Assembly: GCA_022769185.1 (NCBI GenBank)
Contig: JALEKG010000047.1
Coordinates: 1-64,000 of the forward strand
Direction of reading: 5' to 3'
DNA length: 64,000 bases
DNA from: Dorea sp.
Lineage (GTDB): Bacteria > Bacillota > Clostridia > Lachnospirales > Lachnospiraceae
Shown here one piece after another: positions 29,034-39,042 of this stretch. The translations under genes and the position numbers were made by a program. Every line of letters begins with the position of its first letter. The first letter of the stretch is position 1. The notes under the pieces were generated by a model, which saw nothing but the letters and a program-made list of their open reading frames with translations, was not told the DNA's origin and did no database searches.

Positions 29034-30482
29034 TTATTTACATTTTTTAAGAACTGCTTTCAGATATTCCCAAGTTCTCTGCGTAGAGGCAATATCCAGC
29101 TTTTCATTAAATGAATGAATATCCAGAAGATCCGGTCCAAAAGACACACAATCCAGATCCGGACGTTTTCCAAGGAAGATTCCGCATTCGAGCCCTGCAT
29201 GAACGGTAGAAACAACAGGATCCTTTCCATATACCTCTCTGTATGTATCCTCCAGAATATGACAGATCTCAGAGTCCGGATTATACTGCCATGCAGGATA
29301 TTCGCTTAATGTTTTTCCCTGACCTCCAAATGCTTTGGCACATCCTTCAAGCATCTCTCTTAAATACTGTTTTTTACTTTCGACCGAACTTCTGATCAGG
29401 AATTCACTTCTGACATAGTTCTCATGCGTATCTACTACTCCTACACTCAACGAAGATTCTACAATGCCTTTTAATTTACGGCTGTACTCATATAGTCCAT
29501 TCGGGCAAAGCAGGAAGAAACCAATCACACGCTCTGTGGAATCTTTATCGCACGCATCGGTACAAACTCCTTCTTCTATTTCCATATCCAGAATCAGCCC
29601 CGGTTCCTCTCCCATAAATTCGTGGTTCCAGATAGCTTCCATTTCACGGATCGTATCCGCTGCCTTCTCTTTCGAATCGGAAGGAAGGATAATCTTTGCA
29701 GTTGATTCCATTGGAATCACATTGTCTTTAGAGCCTCCGCCCAGCTCTACAATCTGAAATGGTACTTCTTTCTCGATCCGATTTAACAAACGCCCCATCA
29801 TCTTATGTGCATTACCGCGTTGCTTATGAATTTCAGATCCTGAATGCCCGCCAAGCAGACCATGAAGCTTTACAGTCACGCGCGTTCCATTCACTTTTTC
29901 CCGCCGAACCGGAACAACAGCCTCATAACGGATTCCACCGGCACAGCCGACCGTTAATGTTCCTTCTTCTTCAGAATCAATATTCAACAGTTTCTTTCCT
30001 TTCAGAAGTGTAAGATCTATGCCATTTGCACCCTCCATTCCAGATTCCTCATCTACGGTAAAGAGTGCTTCAATCGGCGGATGTGGGATCTCATTACTGT
30101 CCAGGATTGCCAGAGCCATTGCTACCGCAATGCCATCATCTCCACCAAGAGTCGTATCTTTTGCTTTTACGTATCCATCCTCTACATAGAGTTCCAGTCC
30201 CTGTGTCTTAAAATCGTGGTCAGATCCCGGTCTCTTTTCACAGACCATGTCCATATGTCCCTGCAGAATGACAGGTTCTGCATCCTCATATCCGGCTGTT
30301 CCACCTTTTTTAATGATCACGTTGTTCAAATCATCCTGATATGCTTCCAGTCCACGCTCCTGTGCGAAGGACATCAGATAATCACTGACCTTCTTCGTAT
30401 CAAAAGTTCCCCTCGGGACATTGCTCAGCTCCTCGAAGAAATGAAACACTTCCTGAGGTTCAAGATTTTCCAGAATTGCCAT
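29034..30482 (-). CDS. pepD: Aminoacyl-histidine dipeptidase
   Basis: LQGHMDMVCEK, LGGDDGIAVAMALAIL, FTVDEESGMEGA, HAGLECGIFLGK. Confidence 0.93.
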   Translation of the reverse strand: MAILENLEPQEVFHFFEELSNVPRGTFDTKKVSDYLMSFAQERGLEAYQDDLNNVIIKKGGTAGYEDAEPVILQGHMDMVCEKRPGSDHDFKTQGLELYVEDGYVKAKDTTLGGDDGIAVAMALAILDSNEIPHPPIEALFTVDEESGMEGANGIDLTLLKGKKLLNIDSEEEGTLTVGCAGGIRYEAVVPVRREKVNGTRVTVKLHGLLGGHSGSEIHKQRGNAHKMMGRLLNRIEKEVPFQIVELGGGSKDNVIPMESTAKIILPSDSKEKAADTIREMEAIWNHEFMGEEPGLILDMEIEEGVCTDACDKDSTERVIGFFLLCPNGLYEYSRKLKGIVESSLSVGVVDTHENYVRSEFLIRSSVESKKQYLREMLEGCAKAFGGQGKTLSEYPAWQYNPDSEICHILEDTYREVYGKDPVVSTVHAGLECGIFLGKRPDLDCVSFGPDLLDIHSFNEKLDIASTQRTWEYLKAVLKKCK

Positions 30483-30533
30483 TTTATGTTACCTCTCTTC
30501 TTTTATTATTCTTCTTACTATTATGAGTCACTT

Positions 30534-30562
30534 GTCATAAAAAATCAACCTTATCATAGAAT
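30534..30562 (+). promoter_or_regulatory. Candidate sigma-E (sporulation) promoter upstream of ylbJ
   Basis: GTCATAA (30534-30540) - 14 nt - CATAGAAT (30555-30562), resembling the sigma-E consensus. Confidence 0.4.
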
Positions 30563-30595
30563 AAAACAAGGTCATTTTTATTGGAGTATCATTCT

Positions 30596-31522
30596 ATGAA
30601 ACAACGCATTTTTTCTGCATTTATCCTTATTTTCTTCTTTCTTATGCTCTGCTTTCCCAGTCAGACACTAGAAGGTGCAAAAAGCGGTCTTCTTCTGTGG
30701 TTTCAGTCCGTTCTTCCAACATTATTGCCCTTTATGATCCTCTCAAGTCTTATGATACATACCAGTGCCATTCAGTGGATCTCCAGAATATCCTCTCCCT
30801 TTTTATGCAGAATTTTTCGTGTTTCTCCCTATGGCTCCTTTGCACTTCTGACAGGGTTTTTATGCGGGTATCCAATGGGAGCGAAGACCGCTTCTGACTT
30901 GTTAAAAAATGATTATATCACGCAAAATGAAGCTTGCTATTTACTTTCATTCTGCAATAATACAAGCCCCATGTTCCTGATCAGTTTTATCATCCTTCAA
31001 AACTTAAAATGTCCCTCCCTGATGCTGCCTTTACTCAGCATTTCTATATTTTCGCCCGTCCTGTGCAGCTTTTTATTTCGTAGATATTATCAAATTCCCA
31101 AATACTCTTTTCATTCTCGCTTTCCTTCCGTTCCTCTCCACTCCCGTAGAAATCTTGCAGACTCCTGTATGATGGAAAGCCTGGAGGCCATCACCAAAGT
31201 AGGAGGATATATGATACTTTTTTCAATTATGATCAATCTTTCAAAAGTATTTCTCAGGAATCTTCCATGGATGTATCTGCTGGCTGTGCCTTCTCTTGAA
31301 TTAAGTAGCGGCACTGCCTTGATCTGCTCATCCACTTTAACTGTTCAGGCAAAAATCATCTATTCACTTACTTTGTCTTCTTTTGGAGGATGGTGCTGCA
31401 TTGCACAGACCAGATCCATGATACAGGACAACAGTCTGTCAATTCTTCCTTATATTGCAGAAAAGCTGATTACCGCATCGGTAACCAGCTTACTTACATA
31501 CTGCTACTTATTCTTCTTTTAG
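30596..31522 (+). CDS. ylbJ: Sporulation integral membrane protein YlbJ-like
   Basis: GAKSGLLLWFQSVLPTLLPFMILSSLMI, GFLCGYPMGAKTASDL, CNNTSPMFLISFI; ATG 30596 behind TTGGAG. Confidence 0.85.
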   Translation: MKQRIFSAFILIFFFLMLCFPSQTLEGAKSGLLLWFQSVLPTLLPFMILSSLMIHTSAIQWISRISSPFLCRIFRVSPYGSFALLTGFLCGYPMGAKTASDLLKNDYITQNEACYLLSFCNNTSPMFLISFIILQNLKCPSLMLPLLSISIFSPVLCSFLFRRYYQIPKYSFHSRFPSVPLHSRRNLADSCMMESLEAITKVGGYMILFSIMINLSKVFLRNLPWMYLLAVPSLELSSGTALICSSTLTVQAKIIYSLTLSSFGGWCCIAQTRSMIQDNSLSILPYIAEKLITASVTSLLTYCYLFFF

Positions 31523-31556
31523 AAAACAAATAAATACACAGATAAACAGACCTCAC

Positions 31557-32246
31557 CTAACCCAGATTATCATCTTCCTCCTGGAAATCCTGATCATCTA
31601 TATATTCATCATCTCCATATGCATCTTCCGTATAACGCTCCTGTGCATATCCGGGATCTGTATATCCTCCATTGCCATATTCTGCCTCCAGACCTCTGGA
31701 AGACTGCTCAGGAATCTCAAGCTCTGCACGGTTATTCCGAACCATATCATAACATTCCTGAAGGGAATTCACCAGCCCATCATACTTGGTTGTATAGCTG
31801 TCCAGTGTATGTCCTATGATGCTTTCTGCCTGTGATAACAGATCATCTGTATACTGCATTGCGCCAATACGGATATCATTCGCATCGCTTGTAGCATTAT
31901 CCAGAATCTGCTGTGCCTGCTCAGTAGCAGCTGTCACAATCTCATTCGCCTGTGCATAAGCCTGCTGCATAATCTCGTGTTCACTGACCAGCTCACTCGT
32001 CTGAATCTGCGCATCCGCAATCAGGCTGTCCGCTTTTGCCTGTGCATCCGCAAGGATCGCATCCTTATTTGCAATGATCTTCTGATAGCGCTTGATCTCA
32101 TCCGGTGTCTTCATACGAAGTTCCCGTAAGAGCTCGTCCATCTGATCTTTATTTACAATAATCTTAGTCGTAGATAACGGCTGAAACTTACAACTATCAA
32201 TGTACTCTTCAATTTCTTCAATAATCTGTTCAATACGGCTGCTCAT
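31557..32246 (-). CDS. Coiled-coil DivIVA/ATPase-like protein
   Basis: Long helical A/E/Q-rich segment; adjacent to coaD. Confidence 0.65.
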   Translation of the reverse strand: MSSRIEQIIEEIEEYIDSCKFQPLSTTKIIVNKDQMDELLRELRMKTPDEIKRYQKIIANKDAILADAQAKADSLIADAQIQTSELVSEHEIMQQAYAQANEIVTAATEQAQQILDNATSDANDIRIGAMQYTDDLLSQAESIIGHTLDSYTTKYDGLVNSLQECYDMVRNNRAELEIPEQSSRGLEAEYGNGGYTDPGYAQERYTEDAYGDDEYIDDQDFQEEDDNLG

Positions 32247-32267
32247 AATTTACACTCTCCTTTTTAA

Positions 32268-32744
32268 TTATTTCCGTTTTTTCTCAATATTCTCCATCAC
32301 AATCGGCGGAACAAACTGAGAAATATCCCCTCCAAAAGCCGCTACTTCCTTCACTGTTGTAGAACTTAAATATGAATACTCCAGACTGGTCGTCAAAAAA
32401 ACCGTCTCTACTTCCGGCTCCATCTTATGATTCGTCTGAGCCATCTGCAATTCATATTCAAAATCTGTAATAGCCCGAAGGCCCCTTATAACCATCTTTG
32501 CACCCGTCTTGCGGGCAAAATCCACCAGCAATCCTTCGAACGGAATAATCTTAACATTTGGCAGATCTTTTGTTACTTCCTTTAACATTCTAACACGTTC
32601 TTCTGCGGAAAACAACGGGGTTTTTGCGTTATTATTCAACACTCCGACAATTAATTCATCCACTAATTTAGAAGATCTTTTGATCACATCCAAATGACCA
32701 TATGTGACCGGGTCAAAGCTTCCCGGATAAATTGCTTTTATCAT
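32268..32744 (-). CDS. coaD: Pantetheine-phosphate adenylyltransferase
   Basis: [41 protein letters not shown]. Confidence 0.97.
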   Translation of the reverse strand: MIKAIYPGSFDPVTYGHLDVIKRSSKLVDELIVGVLNNNAKTPLFSAEERVRMLKEVTKDLPNVKIIPFEGLLVDFARKTGAKMVIRGLRAITDFEYELQMAQTNHKMEPEVETVFLTTSLEYSYLSSTTVKEVAAFGGDISQFVPPIVMENIEKKRK

Positions 32745-32770
32745 ATTCTTTTCCTTCCTGTATTTTTCAG

Positions 32771-33322
32771 CTACACTTTTTCAAGAAAAGCATGCTTGTT
32801 AGTCTTGTATTTTTTCATCTTGATCAAAGAATATCCCAGTTCTTCCACATACTCGAAATCTGTTTCCAGAGACGCTTCAACAATAATCACACCGCCTTCT
32901 GCCAGAAGATCCGAATCCGCAAGATATTCCAGAACCTTACGTTCCAGTTCATTTCCATATGGAGGATCCATGAAAATATAGTCAAACTGTATGGTCCCTT
33001 CTAATTTATATAGGGCAGTCATAACATCCATTATCATCGTTGTTCCCTGCTCCTCCAGATGTGTCCGTTTCAGATTCTCTTTGATACAGGACATTGCCTT
33101 CGGATTTTTCTCCACAAACACAGCTTTTTCCGCTCCGCGACTCAATGCCTCTATTCCAATCCCTCCACTTCCGGAAAAAAGATCCAGAAACTTACAGTCA
33201 TATAAATACGGCGCGATCATATTAAATAATGTCTCTTTAATGCGATCTGTCGTCGGTCTGGTATCCATCCCTTCCAGCGTCTTTAATTGTATTCTTCTTG
33301 CACTTCCCGCAATGACTCTCAT
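32771..33322 (-). CDS. rsmD: 16S rRNA (guanine(966)-N(2))-methyltransferase
   Basis: [44 protein letters not shown]. Confidence 0.95.
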   Translation of the reverse strand: MRVIAGSARRIQLKTLEGMDTRPTTDRIKETLFNMIAPYLYDCKFLDLFSGSGGIGIEALSRGAEKAVFVEKNPKAMSCIKENLKRTHLEEQGTTMIMDVMTALYKLEGTIQFDYIFMDPPYGNELERKVLEYLADSDLLAEGGVIIVEASLETDFEYVEELGYSLIKMKKYKTNKHAFLEKV

Positions 33323-33357
33323 ACTCTATATAACCCCTTATTTTTTGCATTATTTTT

Positions 33358-33386
33358 ATTATAGATATGTGTCCGGCAATTGTCAA
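33358..33386 (-). promoter_or_regulatory. Consensus sigma-A promoter for rsmD-coaD
   Basis: TTGACA (33381-33386) - 17 nt - TATAAT (33358-33363). Confidence 0.8.
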
Positions 33387-33395
33387 TTCAGCCTG

Positions 33396-35111
33396 CTAAT
33401 TTTTCCCAATTGTTCCAAGTTTTCGGTATCGGTTTACACATGCATAGATTTCCTGTTTTCTTGGCATTGCAAGGTTCCCCGGGATCATCGTGCCCTCACA
33501 TATCACACCAAGCCCATCTATTTCTAGCTCTCTCCACACTTCTTCGATTGACTGCTGAACGGTCTTCCGTCCATCAAATACCTCTTCTTCCAAATACCGC
33601 AGGATATGTCCCAGACTTGCAAGCTGTTCCTGATCTGCCAGCTGTTCAACGTATCTTAAATCCACAGTCTCATGGTTCAACATCACTCCATCTCGTCCCA
33701 TGGTCTTTATCTTAACTCTTCCCTTTTGCCGAAGTCCATGATCAGCCCGTACCTTCCGTTCCCCAGAAGGACGGACCAGCCGGTCTTTCGGAAACTGAAG
33801 CTCTGGATATTCCGAAGCAGCTTTCTTCGCAATCTTGGTAATCTCCTTTGGGACATAACGATCCATCTGGATCACCTGATCTGCCACCTGAAAATATGCT
33901 CCCGAACTTCCCGCCACCATGACCGTCGAAATTCCAAACTCTTCATAAATAGCTCTCACTCGTTCAATAAACGGTGTAATTGGCTCCATCTCACGATGAA
34001 TTACCTGCTGCATCAGTTCATCCCGTACCATAAAATTCGTAGCACTGGTATCTTCATCTATCAAAAAAGTACCTGCACCCGCTTCTATACTTTCTGTCAC
34101 ATTCGCTGCCTGTGAAGTACTGCCACTTGCGTCTTCTGTTACAAATGAAACGGTATCCTTTCCATTCGGCAGATCATTAATAAACATTGAGATATCTGTA
34201 TTTCTTATACTTCTTCCATCCTCAGCCCTGATCTTTACAGCTGCGGGATCCGTCAGGACATACTCTCTTCCATCCCCTGCAATATGTGGATATACACCAC
34301 TTTCCAGTGCTTTTAGAAGCGTAGATTTCCCGTGATAGCCCCCTCCTACAATCAGGGTAACTCCTTTTCGGATTCCCATACCACTCATCTCTCCGTAATA
34401 CGGCAGATGCATTGTCACTTTCATAGAATCCGGTGATTGAAAAGCAACAGCTCCTTTCATCGGGCGCTGTGATACTCCTGATTCCCTTGGAAGAACAGAC
34501 CCATCCGCGACAAACGCTACAAGTCCCATCTCCTCTAAATGTGTCTGTATATATTCCTGATCCACAGAAAGCTCCATCACCTTCTGCACTTTGCTTCTAT
34601 CTAATTTCCGATAGCATAACGAATTCTCTACACAGTCCGGGAGGTACTCATACAGGATTTTTATCAGCTCTCCTGCATTGATCGTGCGTCCATTTGCCGG
34701 AAATCCAACTTCAAATCTTACTATAATATCTCCATTTTTTTCATCTATGGTACACGCAGTCCGTTCCAGGACCTCCTGACCACATCTTGTCACAGAGATC
34801 AGTCCGCTCTTTCCTGAACCATGCGCCCGGAAAGAAACCTGGTCTATCTGTCTTCCGAAGTTCCGGATCAGGTAATCTTGAAGCGCAGTCCGCTTACACG
34901 GCCGATCATAAAGTTCTTTCGGAAAGCCTGCAGTTCTTCCGGATACTTTTACACTTAATTTTGACGGCGATGCAAAAGGATCTCCCTGTACATGTTCGAT
35001 TGCAAGTATATATTTTCCAAACTGATAAGTACCTCTGGTATCTTTATACGCAGGATATCCTCTGTGATCGATCCGATTCAATAACTGCCTCAGCTCTTCT
35101 GATGTCTTCAT
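33396..35111 (-). CDS. Predicted ABC-class ATPase (COG3044-like), function unknown
   Basis: LIVGGGYHGKSTLLKALESGVYPHIAGDGREYVLT, INDLPNGKDT, FLIDEDTSATNFMVRD. Confidence 0.88.
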   Translation of the reverse strand: MKTSEELRQLLNRIDHRGYPAYKDTRGTYQFGKYILAIEHVQGDPFASPSKLSVKVSGRTAGFPKELYDRPCKRTALQDYLIRNFGRQIDQVSFRAHGSGKSGLISVTRCGQEVLERTACTIDEKNGDIIVRFEVGFPANGRTINAGELIKILYEYLPDCVENSLCYRKLDRSKVQKVMELSVDQEYIQTHLEEMGLVAFVADGSVLPRESGVSQRPMKGAVAFQSPDSMKVTMHLPYYGEMSGMGIRKGVTLIVGGGYHGKSTLLKALESGVYPHIAGDGREYVLTDPAAVKIRAEDGRSIRNTDISMFINDLPNGKDTVSFVTEDASGSTSQAANVTESIEAGAGTFLIDEDTSATNFMVRDELMQQVIHREMEPITPFIERVRAIYEEFGISTVMVAGSSGAYFQVADQVIQMDRYVPKEITKIAKKAASEYPELQFPKDRLVRPSGERKVRADHGLRQKGRVKIKTMGRDGVMLNHETVDLRYVEQLADQEQLASLGHILRYLEEEVFDGRKTVQQSIEEVWRELEIDGLGVICEGTMIPGNLAMPRKQEIYACVNRYRKLGTIGKN

Positions 35112-35135
35112 ACAATGATTCTCCTAATTCTATAT

Positions 35136-35837
35136 CTAATATCTGATTGCTTCTTCTCTGGTCATCCAAAAATGAATTCCTGTCGTAGAATCCATCCATC
35201 GGTCTTCATTAAAGTCTTTTACTTCCACCCATTGTCCTTTGCGGTATACAAAATTTTCATCCACCAGGGACCATGCCTCTTCATATTCTTCAGATGCATC
35301 AAAACTTTTAATCGTTAATACTTTTGCTTTATTGCATCTGCAGGAAGGAAGCGTCGCTGAAGTTCGCTTTGCATCCGCAGGGATCAGAAGCTGTACCAGC
35401 CGGTCATTTACACATTTTTTATAGCCTAAGATCGGCCCTGTTTCCGGGCAATGCATCTGAAACCATTGTGTCTTTTCATCATATATTATTCTGTCGAGTT
35501 TCGCTCGTTCCAGCACTGCACCAAACAAATCGGCCCCTTCTATATTGCATCCAGTCATATCACATGCTCTCATAGAAGCTGTTTTCATATTCGCATTTCT
35601 GAAATTTACCATTCTGAGCACACAACCGTCCAGAAGCGTATTTTCGATACTGCTGTTCTGTAAATCCGCCTGATTTAAAATGACATTCCGGAATTCACTC
35701 AGAGTAAAATCCATATTGCTCAGATTCCATCCCGTCAGATCCATGTCTGTAAATGATTTTTCTCTGAATACAAGCCTTTCCCCCGGTTTTCGGCACTTTA
35801 TAACGGCTTCCAGTTCATTCTTCGTCATTTTCTGCAT
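35136..35837 (-). CDS. Pentapeptide repeat-containing protein
   Basis: DLTGWNLSNMDFTLSEFRNVILNQADLQNSSIENTLLDGCVLRMVNFRNANM repeats. Confidence 0.85.
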   Translation of the reverse strand: MQKMTKNELEAVIKCRKPGERLVFREKSFTDMDLTGWNLSNMDFTLSEFRNVILNQADLQNSSIENTLLDGCVLRMVNFRNANMKTASMRACDMTGCNIEGADLFGAVLERAKLDRIIYDEKTQWFQMHCPETGPILGYKKCVNDRLVQLLIPADAKRTSATLPSCRCNKAKVLTIKSFDASEEYEEAWSLVDENFVYRKGQWVEVKDFNEDRWMDSTTGIHFWMTREEAIRY

Positions 35838-35871
35838 ATATCCACTTCCTTTGCAGATTTTTCTCCTCTTT

Positions 35872-36408
35872 CTAAAGATCTACAATTCGTGCTCTGTGAT
35901 GAATAGACGGAAGAAATTTGTTCAGCAGATCCTTCGTTTTAAACTTCAAATGACTGGTATTAATTCCTGGATTACATCCAAACCACTCTGATTCTGCGAC
36001 TTCCTTATCTATAATCACCTGAACGTAATCATCTTCATCCATCAGAAGCCCCGCCACACTGGCCGATCCCGGAGTCGTTCCCAGATGCTCCAGCATCTTT
36101 TCCGGCGGAGCAAATGACATATGTGATACCCCCAGCTTTTTACTAAAAGCCGATGTATCAAATGACTTATCTGCCGGCATCACCAACAGATAAAATGAAG
36201 TTTTTTTCTGGTTACATAAAAATACATTTTTCCGGATCTGCGTTCCAATGACCTGATCAACGGCAGCACACTCTTCCATTGATGCAGCCGGATCATTATC
36301 AACCTGTTCATACGGAATCTTTAATTTATCCAATGTATCATACATTTTTCTTTCTAAAGGCATCCTCTTATCTGTCGGTGCCGATGTTCTGATCTCACTG
36401 ATATACAT
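35872..36408 (-). CDS. ProXp-ala/PrdX-like trans-editing protein
   Basis: YDTLDKLKIPYEQVDN, KNVFLCNQKKTSFYLLVMPADK, HLGTTPGSASVAGLLMD. Confidence 0.85.
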   Translation of the reverse strand: MYISEIRTSAPTDKRMPLERKMYDTLDKLKIPYEQVDNDPAASMEECAAVDQVIGTQIRKNVFLCNQKKTSFYLLVMPADKSFDTSAFSKKLGVSHMSFAPPEKMLEHLGTTPGSASVAGLLMDEDDYVQVIIDKEVAESEWFGCNPGINTSHLKFKTKDLLNKFLPSIHHRARIVDL

Positions 36409-36613
36409 CCTTTTTTCCCTCCATTATGAATTCACAAAAGTATTCCTTACTTTTTTTATCAAAGTTATTCTTTTAACATTATATCGAATCTGACAAGGCT
36501 TTGCAAATCATACTGATCCGATTTTTAAAGCAATGAAAGCGATTCCTTTCGATTCATAATTTGATAAAGCATATCAGGCTGTGTTATAATACTTTCAAAT
36601 ATGAAAAAGGAGA

Positions 36614-37210
36614 GTGATTCTTATGAAATATATCTTGGCATCTGCCTCTCCCAGGCGCAAAGAACTGCTTTCTCAGGCTGGTTTTTCCTATGAAGTAATT
36701 CCTTCGGATGTAGATGAAAAAATCTCTTGCATCATTCCGTCAGATGTTGTCATGGAACTGGCACATCAGAAGGCCTGGGACGTCTTTCAAAAAGTATCAC
36801 AAACTGCGGCACATTCAGACTGTGTGATTATAGGTGCCGACACAATCGTCGCATATAATGGAGAAATTCTCGGAAAGCCAGATGATGCAGCCGAAGCCTA
36901 CGATATGTTGTCCATGCTCTCAGACAGGACACACCAGGTCTATACCGGAGTATCTCTTGTGATTTTTCAAAACGGCCAGGTACGGACTCATGATTTCTTC
37001 GAACAAACGGATGTAACTTTTTATCCTGTTTCCCGCCAGGAACTCTTGAAATATACAGCTTCCAAAGATCCGCTTGATAAAGCCGGAGCTTACGGGATTC
37101 AGGGACCTTTTGCCATCCATGTGAAAGGAATATCCGGCGATTACAACAATGTAGTCGGTCTTCCGATCAGCAGGCTTTATCAGGAGTTAAAAGCCCTTAA
37201 CCTTCTATAA
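36614..37210 (+). CDS. maf: Maf family nucleotide pyrophosphatase
   Basis: ILASASPRRKELLSQAG, IGADTIVAYNGEILGKP, DKAGAYGIQG; start may be 36623. Confidence 0.95.
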   Translation: MILMKYILASASPRRKELLSQAGFSYEVIPSDVDEKISCIIPSDVVMELAHQKAWDVFQKVSQTAAHSDCVIIGADTIVAYNGEILGKPDDAAEAYDMLSMLSDRTHQVYTGVSLVIFQNGQVRTHDFFEQTDVTFYPVSRQELLKYTASKDPLDKAGAYGIQGPFAIHVKGISGDYNNVVGLPISRLYQELKALNLL

Positions 37211-37250
37211 CAATCATGATATATTTCTGACACGGAATCATTTTTATGCA

Positions 37251-37285
37251 AAAAACCGACCATGGATTTCCATAGCCGGTCTTTT
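37251..37285. terminator. Probable bidirectional terminator between convergent genes
   Basis: aaaaaccgaccatgg attt ccatagccggtctttt inverted repeat with flanking A/T runs. Confidence 0.55.
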
Positions 37286-37311
37286 GCTATATTCAGGAAA
37301 TATTTCCCTGA

Positions 37312-38547
37312 TTATTTATTTTCTGCCTCATATTTTGCAGCAGCTTCATCAATTGCAGCACGCATGATCAGCATCAGCTCATCGATCTGTTTCTTTGTAA
37401 CGATAAGTGGTGGAATCATACGGTTTACTTTATTACCAATTGCTGTGATCAGAGCCATTCTGTCAAGACATCCATGTTTTACTTCTACAGAAATCGGGAT
37501 ATCATATTCACATCCTACCAGAAGTCCACGTCCTCTTGCTTCTACGACGTGTGGCAGTTTTGCAAGTTCCTGTTTCATATATTCACCCATAACTCTTGCA
37601 TTCTCACACAGGTTATTGTCAAGAATCTCTGTAACAGATGCAAGGCCTGCTGCACAGGATACACAGTGTCCACCATAAGTAGAACCATGTGTTCCACGTG
37701 TAAATGCTGTTGCTACTTTTTCAGATGCGCAGCATGCTGCAAGCGGCATTCCGCCACCAACTGCTTTTGCCATAGAAACTGCATCTGGTTTTACACCATA
37801 TCCCATGAAAGCCATCGGAGCACCAGTACGTCCCCATCCTGTCTGAACTTCGTCAAACAGAAGAAGCATGTCATTATCATCACAGAGTTTACGTAATCCT
37901 TCAATAAACTCCTGTGTTGCAGGATGTACACCACCCTCACCCTGGACAGGCTCAATCATGATCGCGATTGTATCTTTTGTAACCTTGGATGCAAAGTCTT
38001 CAAGATTATTATATTCAGCATATGTAAATCCTGGAAGCATTGGTTTGAAGCCCATCTGGATTGCATTATCCGGCTGTCCTGTTGCAGACATCGCACCATA
38101 AGTTCTTCCATGGAAACCATGTTTTGCAGTGATAATCTGGTATCTGTCCGGTCCATAATTATCTACACCATATTTTCTTGCCATCTTAATCATACACTCA
38201 TTTGCTTCAGTTCCTGAGTTCTGATAAAAAATCTTATCCATACCGATCGTATCACAGATCTTCTTTGCCAGAAGTGCCTGCGGAATAGTATACGGATAGT
38301 TAAATGTATGCATAATATCATCCATCTGATCCTTAACGGCTTCCACAACCTTTGGATTTCTGTTACCTACGCTGTTAACAGCAACTCCGCCGTAAAAATC
38401 AAGATAAGCATTTCCCTCTTCATCATACAGATACATACCTTCTGCTCTTTCAGCAATAAAATCATAACGCTCGTATGTTTCTACCATATACTTGTTGACA
38501 ATATCTTTCAACTCCTGTGCTGTAAGACCCGTATCTTTCAGTCTCAT
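37312..38547 (-). CDS. Class III PLP-dependent aminotransferase (acetylornithine/aspartate aminotransferase family)
   Basis: YQNSGTEANECMIKMAR, FDEVQTGWGRTG, GTHGSTYGGHCVSCA; ATG 38547 behind AGGAG. Confidence 0.88.
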   Translation of the reverse strand: MRLKDTGLTAQELKDIVNKYMVETYERYDFIAERAEGMYLYDEEGNAYLDFYGGVAVNSVGNRNPKVVEAVKDQMDDIMHTFNYPYTIPQALLAKKICDTIGMDKIFYQNSGTEANECMIKMARKYGVDNYGPDRYQIITAKHGFHGRTYGAMSATGQPDNAIQMGFKPMLPGFTYAEYNNLEDFASKVTKDTIAIMIEPVQGEGGVHPATQEFIEGLRKLCDDNDMLLLFDEVQTGWGRTGAPMAFMGYGVKPDAVSMAKAVGGGMPLAACCASEKVATAFTRGTHGSTYGGHCVSCAAGLASVTEILDNNLCENARVMGEYMKQELAKLPHVVEARGRGLLVGCEYDIPISVEVKHGCLDRMALITAIGNKVNRMIPPLIVTKKQIDELMLIMRAAIDEAAAKYEAENK

Positions 38548-38596
38548 AATAAACTCCTCACTTTCATCCATTGATACTTTAAATTTTGGTACAAAA

Positions 38597-38628
38597 AAAG
38601 ACACCTATCCCTTTCGCGTGGCGTCCTT
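38597..38628 (-). terminator. Terminator-like hairpin in the 5' leader of the aminotransferase gene (attenuator candidate)
   Basis: RNA AAGGACGCC (38620-38628) pairs with GGUGUCUUU (38597-38605), followed by the rest of a U run. Confidence 0.7.
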
Positions 38629-38644
38629 GCCTTTTGACGCTTTC

Positions 38645-38673
38645 AGTATATACCCGAGTTTTCAAAACGTCAA
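38645..38673 (-). promoter_or_regulatory. Sigma-A promoter for the aminotransferase gene
   Basis: TTGACG (38668-38673) - 17 nt - TATACT (38645-38650). Confidence 0.75.
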
Positions 38674-38814
38674 TACTTTTTTGATAATTATTAATAATTA
38701 ATAATTTAACATATTTGTTAATTTTCCCTACAATTTTTATGTTTTTTTTGTTATTATTTTACACTTTCAAGGTCATTTTTCACAAATTTTTTAAATGTCC
38801 TCCAATCATGTAAA

Positions 38815-38842
38815 AAGCAGAGTGTCATACAACACTCTGCTT
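38815..38842 (-). terminator. rpsU intrinsic terminator
   Basis: aagcagagtgt cataca acactctgctt perfect inverted repeat; minus strand followed by T run. Confidence 0.9.
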
Positions 38843-38853
38843 CTTTGCACATA

Positions 38854-39030
38854 TTAGTTATACTTACGTTTTCTAGCAGCTTCAGATTTCTTTTTACGTC
38901 TAACACTTGGTTTTTCGTAATGTTCTCTCTTGCGAATCTCCTGCTGAATACCAGCTTTTGCACAGTTTCTTTTGAATCTGCGTAAAGCACTATCTAACGA
39001 TTCGTTTTCTTTAACGATTACATTTGACAT
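38854..39030 (-). CDS. rpsU: 30S ribosomal protein S21 (absent from supplied ORF track)
   Basis: Reverse complement reads [58 protein letters not shown], 58 aa. Confidence 0.97.
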   Translation of the reverse strand: MSNVIVKENESLDSALRRFKRNCAKAGIQQEIRKREHYEKPSVRRKKKSEAARKRKYN

Positions 39031-39042
39031 AGTCTCACACCT

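Noticed and set aside
38754-38990. 78-aa minus-strand [16 protein letters not shown]...
   Set aside because: Out of frame with rpsU and runs through its terminator; rpsU is the real gene.
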